Source: Flavobacterium luteum
GTDB taxonomy: Bacteria > Bacteroidota > Bacteroidia > Flavobacteriales > Flavobacteriaceae
Direction: 5' to 3'
Assembly (NCBI RefSeq): GCF_008806775.1
Contig: NZ_WAEM01000002.1
Span: forward strand, 682,001-746,000
Length of the DNA: 64,000 nucleotides
Shown one piece after another: positions 45,878-52,553 of this stretch. The first letter of the stretch is position 1; each line of letters begins with the position of its first letter. The notes under the pieces were generated by a model, which did no database searches, was not told the origin of the DNA, and saw nothing but the letters and a program-made list of their open reading frames with translations. The translations under genes were made by a program, and so were the position numbers.

Positions 45878-46546
45878 TTTTATGAATTTTAAGTTGTGCT
45901 ATGCAAATTTACCAAAACTAATTTGTTTATTTCGATTACTAAAAACAAATTAAAAAAAGGAAATTTTAACATTCTAATAATAAGCAAATTAACCTCTTTA
46001 ATGTATTCCTATATAAATATAAAATACTATAAATCAGTAATTTAAAATATTTAAAAAACGTTATGTTAACAATTAAAACTAATTCATTGATAATCAGTTA
46101 ACCTTAAATTAACATTATATGTTAACAACTTTAGATAGAATTTTAGAACTATTTCTTGTTTGTATCGGTTTAAATTGTAATCCAAAACCGAGATGAAAAA
46201 ACCTAATTTAGTTTCCTTAATTTTTATAAAAGTTATAAGCTGTTTTAAAACGTTTGTTAACAAAAAAGAGGTGTTGAACTTATTTACAAAAGCAATGTGG
46301 TTTCATTTGTTAACAGTTGTTAATTGTTTTTTAAAAGGACTTTAAAATGAAGCTTTTAAACTAAGATAAGTATGTTAACAAGTCTTTATAACTAACTATA
46401 ACAATAAAAACATAATTTTAAAATTAAAGTTATTGTACCTATTAACACGCTATAATAACCATCATAAATTAATTTTAATTTAATATTTCTTTTTGTTGTT
46501 TTTAATAGATGTTGAAAACTTTACATTTTAAATATGATTTAGAATT
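45878..46546. other. 670-bp AT-rich gene-free region; candidate replication-origin or multi-operator region
   Basis: No convincing gene lies here. The octamer TGTTAACA, a perfect palindrome, occurs five times at 46064, 46120, 46255, 46308 and 46373 (start positions). Looser TTAACA variants surround them. Coding strands diverge from this point: of the 15 genes between 31.5 and 45.9 kb only tatA is on the plus strand, while most genes to the right are on the plus strand. Such divergence is usual at a bacterial origin. dnaA is not in the window and no classical TTATCCACA box was seen, so a cluster of regulator sites is the main alternative. Confidence 0.45.
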
Positions 46547-46780
46547 TCAAACTATATCTAAATTAGTATTCATTTGATCTAAAATTTCTTGTACTTGTAA
46601 AACATCGTTTGAATGCACTTGTAAATCAATTCCGCCGTAAGCAAAACTTGCTAGTGGATCAATAGCAACTACATTTTCGTTTTTAAAAAAATATGGAATT
46701 CCTTCCCGTTCTAAAATAGATTTTAAAACAATAGTTTCGTGTGCAAAATTAAATGTGGCAATCGTTACAAATTCAATCAT
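46547..46780 (-). CDS. DUF2007 domain protein (putative signal-transducing protein)
   Basis: A 77-residue soluble protein. ETIVLKSILEREGIPYFFKNENV (about residues 15-37) and IDLQVHSNDVLQVQEIL are the pattern of DUF2007, a small ACT/PII-like fold found alone or fused in many bacteria. No biochemical function is established. It lies on the minus strand between the palindrome-rich gap and the divergent rnr gene. Confidence 0.82.
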   Translation of the reverse strand: MIEFVTIATFNFAHETIVLKSILEREGIPYFFKNENVVAIDPLASFAYGGIDLQVHSNDVLQVQEILDQMNTNLDIV

Positions 46781-46891
46781 TTTTATTTTTTTATAAAGAT
46801 AGTTAAATGTTACTTTTTAGATAAATCTTAAAACTAAATACTTTTATCTTAATACTTCTTCGTAATTTTAAACTTTATTATAAAAAAGATT

Positions 46892-49072
46892 ATGAGTAAA
46901 TTCCCAAAAAAGTTTGGAAAAACAGAGAAAACCTTCTCTGAAAAGATTTTAAAAATACTATCACAAAACGCAAATAAACCATTCAATTACAAGCAAATAT
47001 GTGCTGTTTTAGAATTAGATGATACTAAAAGCAGAAACGAAATCATTAAAGATTTAAAAATTCTAGCAGCGCAAAAAGTGATTATTGAAAGTGAACCTGG
47101 AAAATATTTAGTAAAAGCCATTTCGCAAGATTATTTAGAAGGCACTATCGACATGACTTCAAGAAGAACGGCTTATTTTATTTCTTTAGATTTAGAAGAG
47201 GACGTTTTTATTCCTACTAATAATTTAAATCATGCTTTAGATAAAGACAAAGTTAGGGTTTATGTATATAACCGTCGTCGTGGTAAAAGACCTGAAGGTG
47301 AAGTTATTGAAGTTTTAGAACGAAATAAAACAGAGTTTGTTGGAGTAATTGATATTCAAAAGAATTTTGCTTTTGTAACAACTGCAAATGCTAAAATGTA
47401 TACCGATATTTTTATTCCAAAAGATAAATATAACGGAGCTGAACAAGGTGATGTTGTTGTGGTTAAAATTGAAGATTGGCCTAAAAAAGCCGATTCACCA
47501 TTTGGTTCAGTAATAAATGTTTTAGGAAAACCTGGTGAACACGATACTGAAATTCATGCCATTTTAGCCGAGTATGGTTTACCTTATGATTTTCCGGTTG
47601 AAGTTGAAATTTTTGCACAAAAAATAGATACAGCAATTCATCCAGAAGAAATTGCAAAACGTCGTGATATGCGCGATACGCTAACGTATACAATTGATCC
47701 TAAAGATGCTAAAGATTTTGACGATGCTTTATCTTTCAAAAAATTAGAAAACGGAAATTACGAAATAGGTATTCATATTGCCGATGTTTCACATTATTTA
47801 CAAGAAGGAACCATTCTAGATGATGAAGCGTATAATCGTGGAACTTCGGTTTATTTAGTAGATAGAGTAGTACCAATGTTACCTGAAGTTTTATCAAATT
47901 TTGCTTGTTCTTTGCGCCCTAATGAAGAAAAATATACATTTTCAGCCATTTTCGAAATAGATGAAAAAGCTACTGTTAGAAACCAATGGTTTGGAAGAAC
48001 AGTTATTAATTCTGATCAACGGTTTTCGTATGAAGAAGCACAAGTAATTATAGAAACAAAAGCTGCTATAATTCCAGCTGAAATTTCTCTTACTGGTGCA
48101 ACATACAGAGCATCAGATGCAATTACAGAAGCGACTTTAAAATTAGATGAATTAGCTAAAATTCTTAGAAGAAATAGAATGAATAATGGAGCTATATCTT
48201 TTGATAAAGTCGAAGTAAAATTCAATTTAACAGCAGAAGGCGAACCTGAAGGCGTTTATTTTAAAGTTTCTAAAGATGCCAATCATTTAATAGAAGAATT
48301 CATGCTTCTCGCCAATAGAAAAGTGGCAGAATATATCGGAAAACAGAAGAAAACATTTGTTTATAGAATTCACGACGAGCCTAACGAAGACAAGCTTTTT
48401 GCCATGCAAGCGTTGATTTCTAAATTTGGTTACAAGATTGATTTAAGAGATAAAAAAGATATTTCAAAATCGTTAAATCAATTAATGGCAGACGTTAATG
48501 GTAAAAAAGAGCAAAATTTAATTGATACTTTAGCGATTCGAACGATGAGTAAAGCCAAATATTCGACAGAAAATATTGGTCACTACGGTTTGGCTTTTGA
48601 TTACTACAGCCATTTTACATCACCAATCAGACGTTATCCAGATGTAATGGTACATCGATTACTGCAATATTATTTAGATGGCGGAAAAAGCGTAGATTCA
48701 GATGTTTTTGAAGAAAAATGCATTCATTCTAGTACTATGGAAAGTCTTGCCACAAATGCAGAACGGGATTCTATAAAATACATGCAAATAAAATACATGC
48801 AAGACCACAAAGACGAAGAGTTCTTGGGTGTTATTTCTGGTGTTACCGAATGGGGGATTTATGTAGAAATCATCTCGAATAAATGCGAAGGAATGTGCAG
48901 AATTCGAGAAATAAAAGACGATTATTACACCTTTGATGAAAAGCAATATGCATTAGTAGGAGAAATTTCAAAGAGTATTTTACAATTAGGCGACGAAGTT
49001 TATGTTAAAGTAAAAAATGCCGATTTGGTGAAAAAACAACTAGATTTTACATTTTTAAGAAAAAACGAATAG
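46892..49072 (+). CDS. rnr: ribonuclease R
   Basis: A 726-residue RNase II/R family exonuclease. It has an N-terminal winged-helix-like region, cold-shock-type OB domains, and a catalytic RNB domain with DPKDAKDFDDALSF near residue 270 (metal-binding aspartates) and HFTSPIRRYPDVMVHRLLQ near 570. A C-terminal S1 domain lies near 640-720 (FLGVISGVTEWGIYVEI). It degrades structured RNA 3' to 5' in the cytosol. It is followed two bases later by a GIN-domain gene. Length and domain order are standard. Confidence 0.96.
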   Translation: MSKFPKKFGKTEKTFSEKILKILSQNANKPFNYKQICAVLELDDTKSRNEIIKDLKILAAQKVIIESEPGKYLVKAISQDYLEGTIDMTSRRTAYFISLDLEEDVFIPTNNLNHALDKDKVRVYVYNRRRGKRPEGEVIEVLERNKTEFVGVIDIQKNFAFVTTANAKMYTDIFIPKDKYNGAEQGDVVVVKIEDWPKKADSPFGSVINVLGKPGEHDTEIHAILAEYGLPYDFPVEVEIFAQKIDTAIHPEEIAKRRDMRDTLTYTIDPKDAKDFDDALSFKKLENGNYEIGIHIADVSHYLQEGTILDDEAYNRGTSVYLVDRVVPMLPEVLSNFACSLRPNEEKYTFSAIFEIDEKATVRNQWFGRTVINSDQRFSYEEAQVIIETKAAIIPAEISLTGATYRASDAITEATLKLDELAKILRRNRMNNGAISFDKVEVKFNLTAEGEPEGVYFKVSKDANHLIEEFMLLANRKVAEYIGKQKKTFVYRIHDEPNEDKLFAMQALISKFGYKIDLRDKKDISKSLNQLMADVNGKKEQNLIDTLAIRTMSKAKYSTENIGHYGLAFDYYSHFTSPIRRYPDVMVHRLLQYYLDGGKSVDSDVFEEKCIHSSTMESLATNAERDSIKYMQIKYMQDHKDEEFLGVISGVTEWGIYVEIISNKCEGMCRIREIKDDYYTFDEKQYALVGEISKSILQLGDEVYVKVKNADLVKKQLDFTFLRKNE

Positions 49073-49074
49073 TC

Positions 49075-49743
49075 ATGAAAAAAATAGTTTTTAGTTTATT
49101 ATTAATCAGTTCAGTAGTATTTTCACAAACACAAAAAGAAGTTGGAGATTTTAATAAAGTTACGTCATTTGATAAAATAGATGTTGTATTAGTGCCTTCA
49201 TCTGAAAATAAAGTGCTGCTGAACGGTTCAGGTTCAAATGAAGTAGAATTAGTCAATAAAAATGGAGAATTAAAAATTAGATTACCATTAACGAAGTTAT
49301 TATCTGGCGATAACATTTCGGCAACCGTTTACTATAAAAAATTAGATGCAGTAGAAGCTAATGAAGGCTCAAGAATTTCAAGCGAAGCTACTTTTAATTC
49401 CTCAGCTTTTGATATTATTGCTAAAGAAGGCTCAGAAATTAAAATTAAAATTGCGACAGAAAGAGTAACCGTAAAAGTCTCCAATGGTTCTAAAGTACAA
49501 TTAGAAGGCAAAGCAACAAATCAAGACGTTCTTATTAATTCTGGAGGTATTTATGAAGCTGAAAAATTAATTACTAGTCAAACCATAATTACAGCAAATG
49601 CTGGTGGTGAAGCCATTGTTTATGCTACTGATTTTGTAGATGCAAAAGTTCGTGCCGGTGGCAATATTACCATTTACGGAAAACCAAAACAAATTAATCA
49701 GAAGATAGTTGCAGGCGGTAGAATAGAAGAAGCTAAGAAATAA
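49075..49743 (+). CDS. head GIN domain-containing secreted protein (DUF2807)
   Basis: A 222-residue protein with a signal peptide (residues 1-18, ending VFSQ). A repetitive beta-rich body follows: FNKVTSFDKIDVVLVPSSE, LEGKATNQDVLINSGGIYEAEKL, TANAGGEAIVYATDFVDAKVRAGGNI and IYGKP. This is the putative auto-transporter adhesin, head GIN domain typical of Bacteroidetes, predicted to form a beta-helix. It starts two bases after rnr and is probably co-transcribed. Location is the periplasm or surface; function is unknown. Confidence 0.85.
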   Translation: MKKIVFSLLLISSVVFSQTQKEVGDFNKVTSFDKIDVVLVPSSENKVLLNGSGSNEVELVNKNGELKIRLPLTKLLSGDNISATVYYKKLDAVEANEGSRISSEATFNSSAFDIIAKEGSEIKIKIATERVTVKVSNGSKVQLEGKATNQDVLINSGGIYEAEKLITSQTIITANAGGEAIVYATDFVDAKVRAGGNITIYGKPKQINQKIVAGGRIEEAKK

Positions 49744-49778
49744 TTCCTTATTTTTGGTTTTATTTTAAACAGTAAAAA

Positions 49779-50453
49779 ATGATTGAAGATATTTTATCAG
49801 GAATACCATTAGGAATTTTTTTAAGTTTAATGGTAGGTCCTGTTTTTTTTGTATTATTAGAAACCAGTGCTGTAAAAGGGTTTAGAGCTGCTTTTGTATT
49901 TGATTTAGGAGTGGTTTTAGCCGATATAGTTTTTATTTCTATTGCTTATTTTAGTAGTTATCGGCTCATTCAATCCATAAAAAACGATCCAGCCATTTAT
50001 ATTTTTGGTGGAATATTAATGTTTACTTATGGCATAATTTCTTTATTAAAAATACATAAAACTTCTAAAAATCTAGATAAAAAAACCATAAACGAAATAT
50101 TAAAAAAAGATTATTTAAGTTTATTTATCAAAGGGTTTTTATTAAATTTTATAAATGTTGGGGTATTACTTTTTTGGTTTTTGATATTAATAACTATTGG
50201 ACCAAAATTACAATTAGAAACTCCTAGAATGATTGTTTTTTTCTCATCGGTGCTGTTAAGTTATTTATTGATAGATATTGGAAAAATTATATTAGCCAAG
50301 CAATTAAAACACAAAATGACACCAAACAACATTCTTAAAATAAAAAAGCTTATCAGTATTTTGTTACTTATTTTCGGAATGGTTTTAATGTTTCAAGGTT
50401 GGTTTCCCAGCGAAAATAAATTAGCTAAAAAGGTTTTAGAGAAGATAGAGTAG
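49779..50453 (+). CDS. LysE family translocator
   Basis: A 224-residue membrane protein with about six hydrophobic segments. The LysE/RhtB-type start is IPLGIFLSLMVGPVFFVLLETS (residues 8-29), with GFRAAFVFDLGVVLADIVFI following and the second half-repeat near LLNFINVGVLLFWFLILI. Family members export amino acids such as lysine, homoserine or threonine. The substrate cannot be predicted. It lies 36 bases after the GIN-domain gene. Confidence 0.88.
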   Translation: MIEDILSGIPLGIFLSLMVGPVFFVLLETSAVKGFRAAFVFDLGVVLADIVFISIAYFSSYRLIQSIKNDPAIYIFGGILMFTYGIISLLKIHKTSKNLDKKTINEILKKDYLSLFIKGFLLNFINVGVLLFWFLILITIGPKLQLETPRMIVFFSSVLLSYLLIDIGKIILAKQLKHKMTPNNILKIKKLISILLLIFGMVLMFQGWFPSENKLAKKVLEKIE

Positions 50454-50534
50454 GAGGTTCTAAAATAGTTTATAACTATAACTACTTTTTAAAGAAGTAG
50501 TGTGTAATGAATTATATTTGGAATAGTAAATAAA

Positions 50535-50582
50535 GTCTGATGTTTATCAGACCTATCTACCCAAAATTAGGCGGATAGGTCT
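50535..50582 (+). promoter_or_regulatory. two mutually exclusive hairpins after the LysE gene
   Basis: Hairpin A pairs GTCTGAT (50535-50541) with ATCAGAC (50546-50552). Hairpin B pairs AGACCTATC (50549-50557) with GATAGGTCT (50574-50582). They share bases 50549-50552, so only one can form at a time. No T run follows. This could be an attenuator-like leader for the nuclease gene at 50650 or the arm of a small lost element. Confidence 0.4.
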
Positions 50583-50649
50583 AAAATGTCACTAGTAAAT
50601 ACGAGTTGGCTTTTATGTTACCCTAGAATACCAAATAATGTAGATAAAA

Positions 50650-51543
50650 ATGAATATAGAAATACCCAAATTTCACGAGACTTTTAATCCAATTTTGGAA
50701 ATTCTAAGTAATGGAGAAGCTATTCATATAAGAGAATTGCAAAAATTAGTAATAGAAAGATATTTCTCTCAACTTAGTGAAGAGCAACTTACAGAAAAAA
50801 CTAAATCAGGTGAAAACTTAGTAAACAACCGAATTGCTTGGGGAAAATCATATTTAAAGAAAGGTGGTTATATTTTTTATCCAGAAAGAGGAAATGTAAA
50901 AATTACAGAAAAGGGATTAAAACAAAAATCTGAGCTTTCTTTGAAAAATGTTGTTGAAGATTCTGGAATTGTAAACTTTTATTCCGAAGAAAACGCAAAA
51001 CCTAATTCTGAAAAAAGTGAACTAAAAGAAATCATTAATTCTTCTCCGCAAGATTTAATGGATACTGGTTTTTCTCAAATTGAGAAAGAAGTTAAGAACG
51101 ATTTATTGGAAAAACTTAAAACTATTGATCCATATTATTTTGAAAAGGTAATATTAATTTTACTAAAAAAAATGGGATATGGAGAATTTATAGAAACTTC
51201 AAAATCTGGTGATGGAGGAATTGACGGAATTATTAACGAAGATAAACTTGGCTTAGACAAAATTTATATTCAAGCAAAAAGGTTTAGTGAAAATAAAGTT
51301 CGTGAAAAAGATATTAGAAATTTTATTGGTGCAATGAGCGGTGATACAAATAAAGGAGTTTTTGTAACAACTTCACTTTTTGACATTGGAGCTATTGAAA
51401 AAGCTAAAAATGCTCATCATAAGATAATATTATTAGATGGAAACAAACTAGTTGACTTAATGCATGAATTCAATGTTGGAATACAAATAAAAGCAACTTA
51501 TGAAGTTAAACAATTAGACGAAGATTTCTTTGAAGAACAATAA
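50650..51543 (+). CDS. Mrr-like restriction endonuclease
   Basis: A 297-residue protein. Residues about 8-95 are an Mrr-N-type winged helix (ILSNGEAIHIRELQKLVIE ... NRIAWGKSYLKKGGYIF). The C-terminal half is a PD-(D/E)XK nuclease of the Mrr_cat type with KMGYGEFIETSKSGDGGIDG near residue 176 and YIQAKRF near 206, giving the D-X(n)-QAK active site. FIGAMSGDTNKGVFVTTS near 226 is a further hallmark. Mrr enzymes cut modified DNA (type IV restriction). It is isolated between the LysE gene and the tRNA-Cys array, with no methylase partner, as usual for type IV systems. Confidence 0.88.
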   Translation: MNIEIPKFHETFNPILEILSNGEAIHIRELQKLVIERYFSQLSEEQLTEKTKSGENLVNNRIAWGKSYLKKGGYIFYPERGNVKITEKGLKQKSELSLKNVVEDSGIVNFYSEENAKPNSEKSELKEIINSSPQDLMDTGFSQIEKEVKNDLLEKLKTIDPYYFEKVILILLKKMGYGEFIETSKSGDGGIDGIINEDKLGLDKIYIQAKRFSENKVREKDIRNFIGAMSGDTNKGVFVTTSLFDIGAIEKAKNAHHKIILLDGNKLVDLMHEFNVGIQIKATYEVKQLDEDFFEEQ

Positions 51544-51599
51544 ACACAACAGCTAACACTTGCTAAATCTCATAACTTTGTTTTCGGTAAATTGTTCGT

Positions 51600-51942
51600 T
51601 TATTTTTTCTAAAAATCCCATAAAAAACCCAAAAGTTTCCTTGAAGGTTTAGAGGAATCGTCCGGATTCGAACCCTATCTTTACATAATTTTTCTTAAAA
51701 ATTTACATAAAAAAACCTCTCACTTGGAGAGGTTCATTCAGAGGCATCGTCCGGATTCGAACCCTATCTTTACTTAATTTTTCTTAAAAATTTACATAAA
51801 AAAACCTCCAAGTTTCCTTGAAGGTTTCAGAGGCATCGTCCGGATTCGAACCCTATCTTTACTTAATTTTACTTAAAAATTTACATAAAAAAACCTCCAA
51901 GTTTCCTTGAAGGTTTCAGAGGCATCGTCCGGATTCGAACCG
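51600..51942 (-). repeat. 89-bp tandem array built from the tRNA-Cys 3' end plus terminator
   Basis: The first bases of the tRNA 3' segment (GGCATCG on the plus strand) recur at 51654, 51743, 51832 and 51921, exactly 89 bases apart; only the last belongs to the full tRNA. Each unit carries 21 bases of the T-arm/acceptor half, a spacer (CTATCTTTACTTAATTTTT), then a hairpin with a U tract on the reverse strand. The copy at 51654 has one change (GGAATCG). A partial hairpin before it marks an older unit. Confidence 0.88.
51887..51915 (-). terminator. terminator downstream of tRNA-Cys
   Basis: On the reverse strand AACCTTCAAG pairs with CTTGGAGGTT around a GAAA tetraloop and is followed by seven T. 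One pair is G-U only in the reverse-strand RNA and would be a mismatch on the plus strand, which supports minus-strand function. Confidence 0.85.
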
Positions 51943-51990
51943 GAGTAGGAGCTTTTGCAGAGCCCAGCCTAGCCGCTCGGCCACGACGCC
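51920..51990 (-). tRNA. tRNA-Cys (anticodon GCA)
   Basis: The reverse strand folds as a 71-nt cloverleaf. The acceptor GGCGTCG pairs with CGATGCC, with one G-U. The D-arm runs GCC..GGC. The anticodon stem GGGCT/AGCTC (one G-U) has loop CTGCAAA (anticodon GCA), and the T-arm is TCCGG-TTCGAAT-CCGGA. The discriminator is U, as expected for cysteine tRNA, and CCA is not encoded. It is transcribed toward the 89-bp array made of its own 3' end. Confidence 0.96.
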
Positions 51991-52020
51991 AATTATTTAA
52001 TTGGATTGCAAATATAGCAA

Positions 52021-52054
52021 ACAATTGATAATTAACAATTGATAATTAACAATT
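52021..52054. repeat. 14-bp minisatellite (2.4 copies)
   Basis: ACAATTGATAATTA occurs twice in tandem, followed by ACAATT. It lies between the folB stop and the 5' end of the tRNA-Cys gene, so it may overlap the tRNA promoter. No other role is visible. Confidence 0.7.
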
Positions 52055-52074
52055 TTATAAATTCCAATTTGATT

Positions 52075-52434
52075 TTAATTTCGGTATTCTTCCAATTCAA
52101 TGGTAACCGCTTCAACATCACCACCTATAGGAGGATTTAGTTTAGAAACCGCCAGTATTATTCTGGAAATAGAAGGAATTTTAGCAAAAATTCGCGTAAT
52201 TATTCTATGTCCGACATGCTCTAAAAGTTGCGAACGAATTTCCATTTCTTCTACAACAATTTTGTTTAGTAGCACATAATCTACCGTATCCTTCAAATCA
52301 TCTGAAATACATGATTTCCTCAAGTCGGTTTTAACCTCTAGATTTACTGAATAATCAGACCCTATTTTTCCTTCTTCGATCAAACAACCGTGATAGGAAA
52401 ACGTTCGAATATTTTTAAGTTTTATAATCCCCAT
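52075..52434 (-). CDS. folB: dihydroneopterin aldolase
   Basis: A 119-residue protein when started at MGIIKLKNIRTFSYHGC; an ATG five codons upstream (52449) is also possible. Hallmarks are YHGCLIEEGKIGSDYSVNL near residue 10, DTVDYVLLNKIV near 48, LLEHVGHRI near 69 and the catalytic-lysine region VSKLNPPIGGDVEAVTIEL near 95. It cleaves dihydroneopterin to 6-hydroxymethyl-dihydropterin in folate synthesis. It stands alone on the minus strand next to tRNA-Cys and divergent from glnS, with an inverted repeat between the two starts. Confidence 0.92.
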   Translation of the reverse strand: MGIIKLKNIRTFSYHGCLIEEGKIGSDYSVNLEVKTDLRKSCISDDLKDTVDYVLLNKIVVEEMEIRSQLLEHVGHRIITRIFAKIPSISRIILAVSKLNPPIGGDVEAVTIELEEYRN

Positions 52435-52457
52435 AAATTTTTTATTCAAAGTTTAAT

Positions 52458-52500
52458 GTTTCAGGTTTAATGTTAGCTCGATCAACTTTAAACCTGAAAC
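52458..52500. repeat. 13-bp inverted repeat in the folB-glnS divergent gap
   Basis: GTTTCAGGTTTAA (52458-52470) and TTAAACCTGAAAC (52488-52500) are perfect complements with a 17-base loop. There is no T tract, and it lies upstream of both genes, so it is not a terminator; operator or dispersed repeat are both possible. Confidence 0.6.
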
Positions 52501-52527
52501 TTTAAACCATTTTAAACTAGCTTTTTT

Positions 52528-52535
52528 TATCTTTG
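52528..52535 (+). promoter_or_regulatory. -7 element of the glnS promoter
   Basis: TATCTTTG matches TAnnTTTG and lies 18 bases before the ATG at 52554. The TTG at 52533 that would extend the gene falls inside this box, which favours the ATG start. Confidence 0.6.
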
Positions 52536-52553
52536 CTAAAATTAAACAAAAAT

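Noticed and set aside
46193-46345. 50-codon open frame in the palindrome-rich gap
   Set aside because: It contains two of the repeated TGTTAACA octamers, has no recognisable homologue or ribosome-binding site and looks like a chance frame in AT-rich DNA.
52533-52553. TTG start extending glnS by seven codons
   Set aside because: The TTG lies inside the TATCTTTG promoter box, so it cannot be in the transcript.
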